NCBI RefSeq assembly: GCF_040869045.1
Contig: NC_090321.1
Location: forward strand, 130,377,689 to 130,441,688
Direction of reading: 5' to 3'
Length of the DNA stretch: 64,000 nt
DNA from: Eurosta solidaginis
Taxonomy: Eukaryota; Arthropoda; Insecta; Diptera; Tephritidae
The position numbers and the translations under genes were made by a program. The notes below the pieces were generated by a model. That model was not told where the DNA came from. It searched no databases and was given only the letters and a program-made list of their open reading frames with translations. Position 1 is the stretch's first letter, and every line of letters begins with the position of its first letter. Below are positions 11,100-23,400 of this stretch, piece after piece.

Positions 11100-12151
11100 T
11101 CATTCCAATCGCTGCCATCCAGCCAGATTTCTTGGAGCAGCATCTTGGCTTGGATCATAACTGGCGATAGCCACCCTCCAGTTTTGCAACAGATGATAAC
11201 ATTTGTCGCTTTCTGACCGCATTTTGGGTGTTACCCGGCAGATTGGTGTATGAAAATTGGTCCGTGAGCGCGTTCCATCGAATGCCAAGAGTTTTGGTAT
11301 TGGAAGTGCTTCGAAATTGAAGGAGTTGGAGTCTAGGAGATCCTCCTTCGGAAACTGTTCTAATATGGACAGATGATTAGCCGTTAATTTCTTTTCTATG
11401 AAAGCAGCTGATTTTAGGGCTTTTATCACTTGAACGAGTGATTCAGTGGCGTTATCGATGGTGTGACTTTCTGATAGGATGTCGTCGACATACGTCTGCG
11501 TCTTGAAAATTGTTGCAGCCAAGGAGAGTGTCGCTTTCGTGTCATCGGACAGCTGATGCAACGTACGAATAGCGAGATATGGTGCACAATTGACGCCGAA
11601 TGTAACCGTTTTTAGATTGAAATCGCTAACAATTGAGTTGGTCGATTTGCGAAATAAGATTCGCTGAAAATCTTTATCGTCCTCGTGTATAGGGATCTGA
11701 CGGTATACTTTTTCAATATCTGCATTGAGCATATACTTATGCATGCGCCACTGTAGGATTAGTAGCATGAGATCTGGTTGGAGAGTTGGACCAGTGTATA
11801 AAACGTCATTCAGAAATTTTCCTTACCCAGAATTTTAGAGGCGTTGAAACCCACACGAACTTTGGTGGTGACCTTATCTGGTTTGACTACCGCATGATGT
11901 GGCAAGTAGAATGAGAAGACCTTGCCATTCGAAGTTATTTCGCATGGCTCGGTAGATTCCATGTGATCAAGGTCGAGATATTCTTGAAATACATTGTTGT
12001 ACATTGTACCTAACTCCCCCTTTTTTCTGAAGCGTTCGCTCCATACAGAAAAACTGCTGCGGTGCAGCCGGGCGGGATTTGCCGAGAGAGAGTTTTTCAG
12101 GAAACTCTTCCTTGAATGGAAGTCGCGCAATGTATCGACCGTTTGGTGCAC
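11100..12151 (-). pseudogene. BEL reverse transcriptase
   Basis: The upstream part (12151-11810) ends with YLPHHAVVKPDKVTTKVRV and FNASK, the conserved start of BEL RT. The palm (11768-11100) shows MLNADIEKVYRQIPIHEDD and VTFGVNCAPYLAIRTL, then the catalytic TYVDDILSES near 11490. The two parts are in different frames with a break between about 11810 and 11768. A BEL-type downstream region with trailing EQFPKEDLLD and FDGTRSRTNF follows. All key RT residues remain, but the frame is broken. Confidence 0.85.
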
Positions 12152-12769
12152 GTGTCATGGTTGTTGCATATATCTGCTCACACGCTTGACCCTCGAGAGA
12201 TATCTGTGGAGGTTGTGGAATTTCCTTCTCTTCCCAAAATTTTCTCAATTGAGAACTGAGTGTCTCGTTTAATACTTGGCATTTTGTGGAGAATGCTACA
12301 ACATTTTCAGTTATTGGACCACTGGGAATCCAACCAAAAATGGTTTGTTGCACAAGTATGCTACCGCACAACTTTTTTATACTTTCCAACAGAGTTTGTG
12401 GAAGTAGCTGCCAATGACCATTTTAGTCTGATCTGGTATGTGGTAACTGGGATCAGCGAGCTCAAGGAGTTTGAACTGCTCCCAGATTTTGCGACTAATG
12501 GTGGATGTTGGCAGATTCTTCGTAAGTTGCGGAAACACAATAGCATGAGCCTTTATCCTTTTCATGGCCTTGGGTGCAACTAGTGTCAAAGGACAAAGCT
12601 TGGAGGACTTTTGTACGACTTTTTCCCCCATGCCCGAGATTTCGAACTTTGAATGTTCGAATGGAAGTTTCAACCGTTGTTGAACTTTCGAGGAAAAGAA
12701 AGTTCTTCCGAGCCCTGATCGTTAAGGGCCCTCAGTGGAAATAATTCCCTCTCGTGTTCGACTGCGACC
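12152..12769 (-). pseudogene. BEL protease and pre-RT region
   Basis: Near 12720 the minus strand shows an NDQGSEE motif, corresponding to the D-x-G-S-E active site of BEL/Pao proteases. It is followed by a region (12673-12377) with LPFEHSKFEISGMG and HAIVFPQLTKNLP, then 12389-11967 with LVQQTIFGWIPSGP. This last is the usual BEL segment just upstream of RT. The frame changes at least twice. The upstream gag-protease junction is interrupted at 12770 by the errantivirus LTR and continues beyond 26263. Confidence 0.75.
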
Positions 12770-13129
12770 TGTAGTGTATACACACGATCAATGTGCTAGA
12801 GTAGCAATGTCACATATATATGTACATAAATATGTACACACAACCAATGAACATGAGTACTGACCTCCTGCAATGCCATTGCTTGCTTCGGAATGCAGTT
12901 AGACAATGAACATTTATAAATGTAAATATTTCTGCTTACCTAACGGAAATCTGATTGGTTGCCCTTCAAAGCATTTCACAGCGTTTGAAGTCATGGGAAA
13001 ACGAAATAAATAAGGCGGAGTTAGAAACTAAATTTGTACCACCAAAAATTGTATAAATAGATTAAGATTTTGAATAAAGAAAGAAGATCGAATATGAACA
13101 TCAAACAAAACGACCATAAAGTCACCACA
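12770..13129 (+). repeat. 5' LTR of errantivirus B
   Basis: The sequence starting TGTAGTGTATACAC recurs at 24333. Shared sequence continues through GCTTACCTAACGGAAATC and AAAATTGTATAAATAG to GAACATCAAAC at 13106. The LTR probably extends to 13129 because a TGGCGATCC primer-site-like sequence starts at 13130. In that case the 3' LTR lacks the last ~23 bp. A TATAAATAG promoter-like box and AATAAAG polyadenylation-like signal lie near 13050-13080. Confidence 0.75.
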
Positions 13130-13574
13130 TGGCGATCCTGCGATCGTAAACGATCCTGAGGACCAAGCGAAAAAAACCTTAACATTTTAAAATTAGAAGA
13201 AAATTCTTTCTGAAATGACAAACGAACTAAAAAAGAGAGTTTGACAGGATATTCGAAAAATATGCCAAAGCGTTAGCTAACGAAGAATATATCCCTGAAG
13301 GGCCAGATAAACGCCCCTAAATACACACCGATCCCCATATCAGCCGGACCTAAAAGAATCACCATAGAACAATAAAAAGCGAGGCAAAAGAAGCCGCAAC
13401 AAACACCAGTAAAAACCGGAATCAAAAAGAAGAAGAGGGCAAGGCGAAATTAAAGCTATTCTACTCAATAAACTTAACCTAGAAATTAGTACTGAGAAAA
13501 GAAAAGATATTATTAAACAAATAAAGAGTTTAAAATTTATATAAAAAAAATATTTTTAACAAATTAAACAAATT
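13130..13574 (+). other. Leader of errantivirus B
   Basis: TGGCG at 13130 is the expected primer-binding position, although the following bases do not match a tRNA end I recognise with confidence. The rest is A-rich untranslated leader before the gag ATG. No gene is seen. Confidence 0.55.
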
Positions 13575-15124
13575 ATGGGTTCAGAAAAATCCAAAATAGG
13601 AGACCCAAAGGCTAATGTAATAAATGAGGTAACCCTCGACAATAAGAAAGACAAAAATAATGATTGTATAGAAATTTTGCTTTGTATAATAACTGGAATC
13701 CTTAATGTAGACTTTATAATAAAACTTCATTCCATCTATAGGAACCAGTTAAAAAAAGAGAATACAATGTAATATGAAAAATGACCAAATTTAAAAAAAT
13801 GTCTATTTGCCAAAGCTAGAAAAGAAAATAAAATTATCTGAAGAAAAATTTAATAAATCATATAAATGCCTAAACAAGTCACTTAGAGTAAGAGAAGATA
13901 CATTTTTAAAACATATAGCCGTTCTATATACGGAATTAGAAACTATAAGAGTATTACCAATGCATACTTTGAAAAGCTTACGAAAGAACATAAGAAAATC
14001 CTTTTAGAGTTATTCTGGAAAAAAAGAGACAAACTTCTGAAAATTTTGTCCAAATACGAATACGTAGTTGAAATTTCTCACGATATTGACAAAAACATTG
14101 AGTCTCCTATAGAAATTTTTGAAAAAGACAATTCTCAAATCATAACAACAATGTCGGAATTTAAGTTTAGCCTCAAAAAGCTATTCCGAGCTTTTCAGGA
14201 AATTACAAAGAGCTGGAAGCCTTTTTAAAGATAACAGAATTCATTTATAACGATTTAGCCGAAGCAAGCAAACCAGCACGTATCGACTTTGTAATTTATG
14301 TAAAACTGAGTCAAACTGTAAAGACAAATGTGACTGCAGTTCAAACCCCAACAACATTTGAAGAACTCAAAACCACCTTACAAAGGAAGTATAAAAGCAC
14401 AGCTACAATACTACATATCCACATATACAGAACCAGTTAGCCAATCTCAGTCAAAGAAATTTAAGTATATCGAACTATAAAAATAAAATTTTACAATTAG
14501 TGTCTGAATTAAATGCTTTGCAAATAGCGCAGTTAAGTGCGAGTGCATCGAACGAACAAAAATCTTTGATTACAAACTTAAATGAGCAATATAACCTAAC
14601 GGTATTCAAGAACTGACTTAATGAACAGTCAAAACAAACGGTTTTAGCCGCACTACCGAAAACATTTGATAGCGCTGTTGACCTAGCCTTAGACATAGAC
14701 CAAGGAACCCAAAACATCAGCAGAAATGTATTGTTCTTCAGAAATGATCGACAGAGCTACTCTAGGAGGTAGAACAATTACAACCAACACACTTATCGGC
14801 AGAATAACAACAACAGCAGAAATAGTTTTCAGCCTAGCTACAACAACAATAATAACAGACAACAAAATGGTTCAAGGAACATACCCAACCATTAATATGT
14901 ATTCAAATAATCCCAGACCTAATATTCAAAACAATAACCAGGGATATTCCTTTAACCAAAGACGAAGTAATTACCCCAACCAAAACCGTAGTAACCCAAC
15001 TGGAACCCAGCAGTTCAGGAGCAATGAGAGGAATAGTCGCCGAGTCAACTATGTCCAATTTCAGAGAAACCAAGGCGACCCGGAGGACCACGAGGGCACT
15101 CTTCCGGGGGACAGGGAAATATAA
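13575..15124 (+). pseudogene. Errantivirus B gag
   Basis: Gag is broken over frames at 13575-13772 (MGSEKSKIGDPK), 13807-14007, 14046-14228, 14228-14720 and 14726-15124. The middle part shows VSELNALQIAQLSASASNE and TFDSAVDLALDID, typical capsid C-terminal helices. The last part is Asn/Gln/Arg-rich (NNNQGYSFNQRRSNYPN) without zinc knuckles, as in 17.6/297-type gag. It ends at 15124, just before the protease. The N-terminal MGSxxSK start is the best start choice because it directly follows the leader and fits the first capsid-like frame. Confidence 0.75.
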
Positions 15125-15270
15125 ACAGCCCTAGGCCCAATTGTATTTACGTTATTACAGAAAATTTAACTAACTACGTAACAATAAATAACTTAGAACT
15201 GAATAGGCCAATGACATTCCTCATAGATACAGGAGCGGCCATTTTATTTATTTATTTATTTATTATTTAA

Positions 15271-15780
15271 AGTCGACGACAAACTATGGTCGACTGCATA
15301 ATATAAAAGATATATAAATATACAACTCAAAAGATAAAATTTAAGATATATCGAGCTTTCAACAATGTTATATTACAAACAAAGAAATATTAATGAACAT
15401 TACTATTTAATTTCAGAATATAATAATAATAAGAAATATGAGCAGAAATAAGATCTTATGCCGAAATCTTATACTGGCGGAATGCATCAGATTCCGCTCA
15501 GCATGACTTCGGAATGCAGTGGATTCCAATCTCCCTGTTGGAATGCAACAAGATTCCAATCAGCATGTCATGGGAATCCGGCAGTGCTAAGAGTAGTGTA
15601 ATGAGGATACGCCATCACAAGGCATAAAAAAGTAACATGACCTGTGTTGTTGGAATGCACCGGATTCCAATCAGCTCGATGCCTGACCCATAAGATTATA
15701 CTGCCGGAATGCATACGATTCCGGTCAGTGACTCTTGAAAAAGCATGTTTTTTACGTTGTTGGAATGCACCAGATTCCAA
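15271..15780 (-). repeat. Hairpin array in LINE 3' UTR
   Basis: Six short inverted repeats of the form stem-GCAnnnG-stem lie at 15477-15497, 15510-15528, 15538-15559, 15650-15670, 15704-15724 and 15760-15780. Stems are GCGGAAT/ATTCCGC, CGGAAT/ATTCCA (one mismatch), TTGGAAT/ATTCCAA (three times) and CCGGAAT/ATTCCGG. A further 7-bp hairpin AGTCGAC/GTCGACT at 15271-15295 adjoins the tail. Compensatory changes in the outer stem pairs suggest selection on RNA structure. Confidence 0.85.
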
Positions 15781-16344
15781 TCAACACAGTACTGTCTTGT
15801 TCCTTCTTAATGAGACATGTTGATAAATGTTCCTCCATCCTTAAGCGAGATAGTTCCTGTTTTTTATCGAAGGAATAAAACGCCGGCAAATTAAATTAGC
15901 TTGTATCTCTTAAATTAGATAGGCAAGTATTGCATTACGTATAGTGGCAAAAGTACATTCAAGACTGATGCAGCTATACAAGTCATTGTAGTGCGCGCAC
16001 CAGATAAGAAGAGGATTATTTTTAGCAAAGTTTCGTCGACAAAGGGGTAAATAGAAAGGAACGTAGTGTCTGGATACTCTAGGGGGAACCGCAAAAAACA
16101 AGCGGCTGAGGAGGTCCGCGGAATCAATTTCTCCAATAATGAGCTTATGGATGAACAATACCCCCAGTAATATTCTCCGCTTTTCCAGAGTGGGTAAGTT
16201 AATAAGAAGAAGTCTACTTCTGTATGGAGGAAGGTGGAGACTTGAGTCCCAATTAAGGCCGCGCAATGCAAATATCAAAAATTGCTTTTGAACTGACTCA
16301 AGACGCTTTATATGCTTTTGAGAAACAGGGGACCAAACGCATGA

Positions 16345-17343
16345 TCAATACTCGAGTATTGGACGAACCAGCGATGTGTAAAGAACCTTAGTGAGGTACG
16401 GATCATCGAACTCTTTAGCCCATCTTTTAACAAATCCAAGTAAACCCAACGCTTTGTTGGCTATAGATGAAATATGCATGTTAAAATTCAATTTCGGATC
16501 AAAAAGGACACCTAGATCATTTGCAATAGATATACGCTCCAAAGGCGTACCATCTATTACATAAGATTTCAATGCTGGCTTCACTCGGTGAAATGTCATA
16601 TGCTTACATTTAGAGCAATTTAAAGCTAATAAATTTGTTGTGCACCAACATTGGAACGAGTCCAAGTCGGCCTGAAGAAGATCCAAGGAACTCAAATCGG
16701 TAGGACAGTAAGTGTAGCAAAGTTTTACATCATCCGCATACATTATAGTATGGGAATATAATATTGTCTGTGGCAAGTCGTTAATGAAAAGGGCAAAGAG
16801 CAAAGGGCCTAGATGACTTCCCTGGGGTACGCCAGAGGAAACTCCGAACGATTCCGACAGATTGCACTTGAACAGGACTTTTTGGGTCCGGTTAGAAAGA
16901 TAGCTTTTCAGCCACATTAATAGGTGAAACGGAAAGCCCAGTAAATCAAGCTTATGAATAAGCAACTCGTGGTTGACGGTATCAAATGCTTTGCTGAAGT
17001 CCGTGTAGATGACATCCGTTTGCTTGTTCGCTAAAAATCCTTCCATAACTATAGAGGTGAATACAAGCAAATTTGTAGTGGTTGACCTTTGACGAATAAA
17101 ACCGTGTTGGCATGGAGATAAAAGACTAGAACAATGATATTGCAGTTGATTGGTGACAATCTGTTCAAAGACTTTAGGAATGACTGAAAGTTTAGCAATA
17201 CCCCTGTAGTTTTCAACTTTTGACCTACTACCTTTTTTATGCAGGGGTATAATAAAAGACTGTTTCCAAATTTCAATTTGCAAAAATCCATTTAATAACG
17301 AATATGACTTTGACAGCAGCTCCAAATGCAAACTAAATTTTCA
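16345..17343 (-). pseudogene. LINE reverse transcriptase, partial
   Basis: A 328-residue open frame encodes a non-LTR reverse transcriptase: IIPLHKKGSRSKVENYRG, then YTDFSKAFDTVNHELL, SGVPQGSHLGPLLFALFIND and the catalytic MYADDVKLC (about residues 195-205). The thumb region ends VLYTSLVRPILEY at the stop (16345-16347). Downstream about 300 bp still resemble the C-terminus in other frames (16278-15910). The start is set by truncation, not by a true initiation codon. The RT looks intact as far as it goes. The clade call (Jockey/CR1 group) is from motif wording only. Confidence 0.85.
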
Positions 17344-17446
17344 CCATTAAAATAAATGTCAACAATACAGAATATATTTTACCAATCAATACAAAATTAC
17401 CATCACAAAAAACAGTACGGATACCACCAAGGACAGACAATTAAAC

Positions 17447-19080
17447 TAAACACACAAGACGATAGCGTAGTATTAAACAAAGCATTAAAAGGTGTATTTT
17501 TAGCGAATTCAATTACACCAGCTAAGGGAATTTCCCATGTAAATATTTTAAACGTCAACACACATGCAGTCAATCTTCAAGAATTAGAATTTAATACAGA
17601 AAATTTATCAAACTACACGATTTTAAACGCCAATTGTCAACCAAATACCTACAACAATGAACGATTTAAAAAATTTATGAAAATATTAAAACTCGAAAAT
17701 TTAGACAAATACACAGAAACAGAACTAACAGAAATTTTTTGACAATATCAGTCAATATTCCATTTAGAAAGAGAGGAACTTTCAGTAAATAATTTCTATG
17801 ACCAAAAACTCAATCTCACAGACAACTCACTGGTATACATAAAGAACTATAGACTACCTCAAACACAACAGGTAAAAATTTAGAGCCAAGTACAAGAAAT
17901 GATCGACAACGACATTGTTGAACCTTCCGTTAGCCCATACAATTCTCCTTTGCTTTTAGTCCCAAAGAAAAGTGACGATAAGAAATGGCGCTTAGTAGAG
18001 ACTATAGAAAACTAAATGACAAAATAGTAAGCGGCAAATTCCCATTGACAAGATCAGAAGACATACTTGATATTTTAGGACGAGCGAAATATTTCAGAAC
18101 CATAGACATGACAAGCTCTTTTCACCAAATACCGCTACAAAATGACTCAAGACCTCCAACGGCATTTTCGACCCAAGACGGTCACTACCAATTCAAACGT
18201 CTACCATTTGGATTGAAAATATCCTCAAACAGTTTCCAAAGAATATTAACAATAGCGTTGAGCGGTCTAAAATCTGAAGCTTTTCTCTACGTAGACGACA
18301 TAATTGTTTTCGGATGTTCCCTAAAACACCACAACAGGAATTTGTTAAAAGTATTTGACAATTAAGATACTACAATCTCGAACTAAACCCTAGCAAATGT
18401 CAATTCGCCAAGTCAGAAGTAATTTATTTAGGCCACTTAATAACGGACAAAGGTATAAAAACCGACCCAGCCAAATACGAAGTAGTACGCAATTACCCCA
18501 AACCGACAAATCCAGACGAGACTAGAAGGTTCATTGCATTTTGCAATTATTACAGACGTTTTATCCCGGACTTCGCAAAAATCATCAAATGCTTCAACTC
18601 ACTATTTGAAAAAAGTAAACCCCTTTATTTGGTCAGAAGAATGCGAAAAGGCGTTTAATAGCCTAAAAGAAAAACTAATTAACCCACCCATCTTACAGTA
18701 CCCAGACTTTGACAAACCCTTTATACTTACAACAGATGCATCTGATTTCGCTTTAGGAGCCATATTATCACAAGGGTAAATAGGACATGATTTACCAATA
18801 TCATATGCCAGCAAATCATTGCAAAAGCATGATATAAACAAACCCGTTGTAGAAAAGGAGTTATTAGCCATTCACTAGGGAATTAATTACTTTAGGACAT
18901 ACCTTTATGAAAGAAAATTCATCGTGGTAACGGTCCACAGACCACTAATATCACTATTTTCGCATAGAAATCCATCATCAAAAAAAGACACGATTTAGAA
19001 TGACCTGTCAGAATATGATTTTGAAATCGTATAAGAGCAAGGGAAAATCAATACCAATGCAGATGCACTATGACGCATCA
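17447..19080 (+). pseudogene. Errantivirus B reverse transcriptase and RNase H
   Basis: Open pieces at 17356-17742, 17985-18365 and 18534-18779 plus intervening sequence encode pol. RT motifs are SPYNSPLLLVPKKSDDKK near 17940, YFRTIDMTSSFHQIP near 18100, LPFGLKISSNSFQRI near 18210 and the catalytic FLYVDDIIVFG near 18285. RNase H starts with LTTDASDFALGAILSQG near 18730, and HRPL replaces the usual DHRPL near 18940. Stops occur near 17741, 17881, 18362, 18778, 18877 and 19070, and there is a frameshift near 18600. The copy is plainly dead, though RT catalytic residues remain. Confidence 0.85.
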
Positions 19081-19411
19081 AGATGGATAGTGACATACTC
19101 AAATCAATGATTCCAATAAGCAAAAATAAGCAAGAAGATAGAAAAAGTATACACATTTTAACTAGGAGCAAGGCCGCAAAATTGAAGGATAATCGAGAAA
19201 AATAAATAGCGCAAGAGAATAAGAATACCGGTAGACGCATTAAAGAAGACAGCATGTCTCATAAGAAGCCTGATCAACTTCACATTTGGGAATGCACATC
19301 TTTTAATTACGTGAAGAAAATGAAGAAATTGAAATTTTATGTTGAAAAAGAAAGTAGTACTACAATTAAGAAACTTAATAATGAAGTGCACGTAACTTGT
19401 AGCGATGACCC

Positions 19412-20414
19412 TTGAATCAAGATTCAATGTTGGAGAAACTACATAGTTTACTGAGGAATTCACATATAAAGGAGCTAGCCCTTTGTGAAAAAGATTTTAT
19501 ATTTAAAATTATCGATATGAATGCATTCAAAAAGAAATATAATGAGTTAGAAATGAATAAACGCGCGCCAATAAAAATTTTAATATACGAAGCTCCAATA
19601 GAAATAGAAAGTATGATTATGAAATACAAACTGATAGACGAGTACCAATGCTCTAGCATTGCAGGCCATTTAGGAATTCGAAAAACAATTTTAAAACTTA
19701 AATAAAAATACATCTGGAAAACATGAGACAGTTGGTCAAAGAATTTATTAATAGCTGCAAAAAGTGCACACAGAATAAAGTAGTAAGACACAAAAAAGAA
19801 CCACTTGTAGTGACATACACACCAACGGCAACATTTGAGACCATAACGATTGACACTGTAGACCCTTTGCGCATATCAAACGGCTACAGATACATATTAA
19901 CAATGCAATGCGATTTGTCAAAATATGTAATAGCACACCCGATTGAAAATAAAGACGCCAAAACTATAGCAACTTATGTTAAAACACGGCTTCATTAAAA
20001 CACTTAAGTCAGACAGAGGATCAGAATTCGTAAATGAACTGATGAATAACGTATGTAATCTAATTAACACTAAACAAATATTCTCAACCCCGTACCACCA
20101 CCAAACAATAGGAGCACTTGAGAAAAATCGTACAAAATCTTAATGAATATTTACTTTCATTCGCCGACGATTATGAATGAGAAAAATGGATACCGTATTA
20201 CACTTTCGCATACAATACCGCCCACACGTAAATACCCAGTATTCACCATTTGAATTAGTGTTTGGAAAATTACCCACAATACCAAGCGATAACATAAACA
20301 ATGTAAACAAAATTTACGACATTGAAAATTATGCTAATGAGTTGAAATGGAGACTCCAAACGTCCATAAACAACGCAAAGAAATTAATAAGCAATGTAAA
20401 ACTAAACAGAACAA
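19412..20414 (+). pseudogene. Errantivirus B integrase, N-terminal and core
   Basis: The zinc-finger region shows AGHLGIRKTILKLK near 19665 and SCKKCTQNK near 19760. The core follows with ETITIDTVDPLR (first Asp), then after a frameshift near 19997 a SDRGSEFVNE block (second Asp) and a GALEKNR block near 20110 (Glu). Another frame (20177-20414) reads NTQYSPFELVFGKLP and ends at the Helentron insertion at 20415. The part from 19675 on is present again at 31238-31977. Confidence 0.85.
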
Positions 20415-23400
20415 GTAAGGAAGGTTAAGTTCGGGTGTAACCGAACATTACATACTCAGTTGAGAGCTATGGTGACAACATAAGGGAAAATAACCATGTA
20501 GGAAAATGAACCGAGGGAAACCCTGGAATATGTTTGTATGACATGTGTATCAAATGAAGCATTAAAGAGTATTTTATGAGGGAGTGGGCCATAGTTCTAT
20601 AGGTGGACGCCATTTAGGGATATAGCCATAAAGGTGGATCAGGGTTGACTCTAGAATGCGTTTGTACGATATGGGTATCAAATGAAAGGTGTTAATGAGT
20701 ATTTTAAAAGGGAGTAATCCTTAGTTCCATAGGTGGACGCCGTTTCGAGATATCGCCACAAAGGTGGACCAGGGGTGACTCTAGAATGTGTTTGTACGAT
20801 ATGGGTATCAAATTATAGGTATTAATGAGGGCTTTAAAAGGGAGTGGTGGTTGTTGTATAGGTGGTCGCCTTTTCGAGATATCGCCATAAAGGTGGACCA
20901 GGGGTGACTCTAGAATGCGTTTGTACGATATGGGTATCAAATGAAAGGTGTTAATGAGTATTTTAAAAGGGAGTAATCCTTAGTTCCATAGGTGGATGCC
21001 GTTTCGAGATATCGCCATAAAGGTGGACCAGGGGTGACCCTAGAATTTGTTTGTTCAATATGGGCATCAAACGAATGGTGTTAATGAGTATTTTAAAAGG
21101 GAGTGGGCCTTAGTTCTATAGGTGGATGCCGTTTCGAAATATCGCCATAAAGGTGGACCAGGGGTGACTCTAGAATGCGTTTGTACGATATGGGTATCAA
21201 ATGAAAGGTGTTAATGAGGGTTTTAAAAAGGAGTGATGGTTGTTGTATAGGTGGTCGCCTTTTCGAGATATCGCCATAAAGGTGGACCAGGGGTGACTCT
21301 AGAATGCGTTTGTACGATATGGGTATCAAATGAAAGGTGTTAATGAGGGAGTGGGCCATAGTTCTATAGGTGGACGCCATTTAGGGATATAGCCATAAAG
21401 GTGGATCAGGGTTGACTCTAGAATGTGTTTGTACGATATGGGTATCAAATTATAGGTATTAATGAGGGCTTTAAAAGGGAGTGGTGGTTGTTGTATAGGT
21501 GGTCGCCTTTTCGAGATATCGCCATAAAGGTGGACCAGGGGTGACTCTAGAATGCGTTTGTACGATATGGGTATCAAATGAAAGGTGTTAATGAGTATTT
21601 TAAAAGGGAGTAATCCTTAGTTCCATAGGTGGATGCCGTTTCGAGATATCGCCATAAAGGTGGACCAGGGGTGACCCTAGAATTTGTTTGTTCAATATGG
21701 GCATCAAACGAATGGTGTTAATGAGTATTTTAAAAGGGAGTGGGCCTTAGTTCCATAGGTGGACGCCGTTTCGCGATATCGCCATAAAGGTGGACCAGGG
21801 GTGACCCGAGAATTTGTTTGTACAATATGGGTATCAAAAGAAAGGTGTTAATGAGTATTTTAAAAGGGAGTAATCCTTAGTTCCATAGGTGGACGCCGTT
21901 TCGAGATATCGCCATAAAGGTGGACCAGGGGTGACCCTAGAATTTGTTTGTACAATATGGGTATCAAAAGAAAGGTGTTAATGAGTATTTTAAAAGGGAG
22001 TGGGCCTTAGTTCTATATGTGTACGCCTTTTCGAGGTATCGCAATAAAGGTGGACCAGGGGTGACTCTATACTTTGTTTGTACGATATGGGTATCAAATG
22101 AAAGGTGTTAATGAGTATTTTTAAAAGGGAGTGGGCCTTCGTTCTATAGGTGGATGCCGTTTCGAAATATCGCCATAAAGGTGGACCAGGGTTGACTTTA
22201 GAATGTGTTTGTACGATATGGGTATCAAATTAAAGGTATTAATGAGGGTTTTAAAAGGGAGTGATGGTTGTTGTATAGGTGGTCGCCTTTTCGAGATATC
22301 GCCATAAAGGTGGACCAGGGGTGACTCTAGAATGCGTTTGTACGATATGGGTATCAAATGAAAGGTGTTAATGAGTATTTTAAAAGGGAGTAATCCTTAG
22401 TTCCATAGGTGGACGCCGTTTCGAGATATCGCCATAAAGGTGGACCAGGGGTGACCCTAGAATTTGTTTGTACAATATGGGAATCAAATGAAAGGTGTTA
22501 ATGAGTATTTTAAAAGGGCGTGGGACTTAGTTCTATAGGTGGACGCCTTTTCGAGATATCGCTATAAAGGTGGACCAGGGGTGACTCTAGAATAAGTTTG
22601 TACGATATGGGTATCAAATTAAAGGTATTAATGAGAGTTTTAAAAGGGAGTGGTGGTAGTTGTATATGTGAAGGCATTTTCCAGATATCGACCAAAATGT
22701 GGAGCAGGGTGACCCAGAACATCATCTGTTGGATACCGCTAATTTATTTATATATGTGGTACCTGCCAAGATTTTAAGGGTTTTTTATTTCGCCCTGCAG
22801 AACTTTTTAATTTTCTTCTACTTAATATGGTAGGTGTCACAACCATTTTATAAAGTTTTTTCTAAAGTTATATTTCGCGTCAATAAAACAATCCAATTAC
22901 CTTACCATGTTTCATCCCTTTTTTCGTATTTGGTATAGAATTATGGCATTTTTTTCATTTTTCGTAATTTTCGATATCGAAAAAGTGGGCGTGGTCATAG
23001 TCGGATTTCGTTCATTTTTCATACCAAGATAAAGTGAGTTCAAGTAAGCATGTGAACTAAGTTCATTAAAGATATGCCGATTTTTGCTCAAGTTATCGTG
23101 TAAACGGCCATGCGGAAGGACAGACGGACGACTGTGTATAAAAACTGGGCGTGGCATCGCCCATTTTCACAGAAAACAGTTAACGTCATAAAATCTATGC
23201 CCCTACCAAATTTCAAAAGGATTGGTTAATTTTTGTTCGAATTATGGCGTTAAAAGTATCCTAGACAAATTAAATGAAAAAGGGCGGAGCAACGCCCATT
23301 TTGAAATTTTCTTTTATTTTTGTATTTTGTTGCACCACATCATTACTGGAGTTGAATGTTGACATAATTTACTTATATACTGTAAAGATATAAAATTTTT

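Larger units (their letters stand above)
15244..17343 (-). mobile_element. 5'-truncated LINE (Jockey/CR1-type RT) inserted in protease
   Basis: A 2100-bp minus-strand non-LTR retrotransposon flanked by CCATT target duplications (15239-15243 and 17344-17348). The 3' end has an (AAAT)n tail, seen as TTTATTTATTT on the plus strand. The 5' end is truncated within the RT region; the endonuclease and ORF1 are absent. The 3' UTR is over 900 bp and carries a hairpin array. A 693-bp 3' fragment of the same family lies at 28941-29633 with only a few differences, so the family was recently active. Confidence 0.9.
15125..17446 (+). pseudogene. Errantivirus B protease, interrupted by a LINE
   Basis: The protease shows FLIDTGAA ending at 15243. 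It is cut there by the LINE and resumes at 17344 directly after a repeated CCATT, in the same frame, continuing through IKINVNNTEYILP and VRIPPRTDN before a stop near 17440. The CCATT copies at 15239-15243 and 17344-17348 are the target duplication. The retropepsin Asp-Thr-Gly is intact. Confidence 0.85.

Noticed and set aside
20540..22690. Regular repeats that might suggest a CRISPR array
   Set aside because: Units are contiguous ~130-bp tandem repeats with no unique spacers or cas genes, in a eukaryotic transposable element.
20704..22725. Repeated short open frames with ISYKRILESPLVHLYGDISK-type translation
   Set aside because: They are translations of the ~130-bp minisatellite; each unit gives the same peptide and there is no start, domain or gene context.
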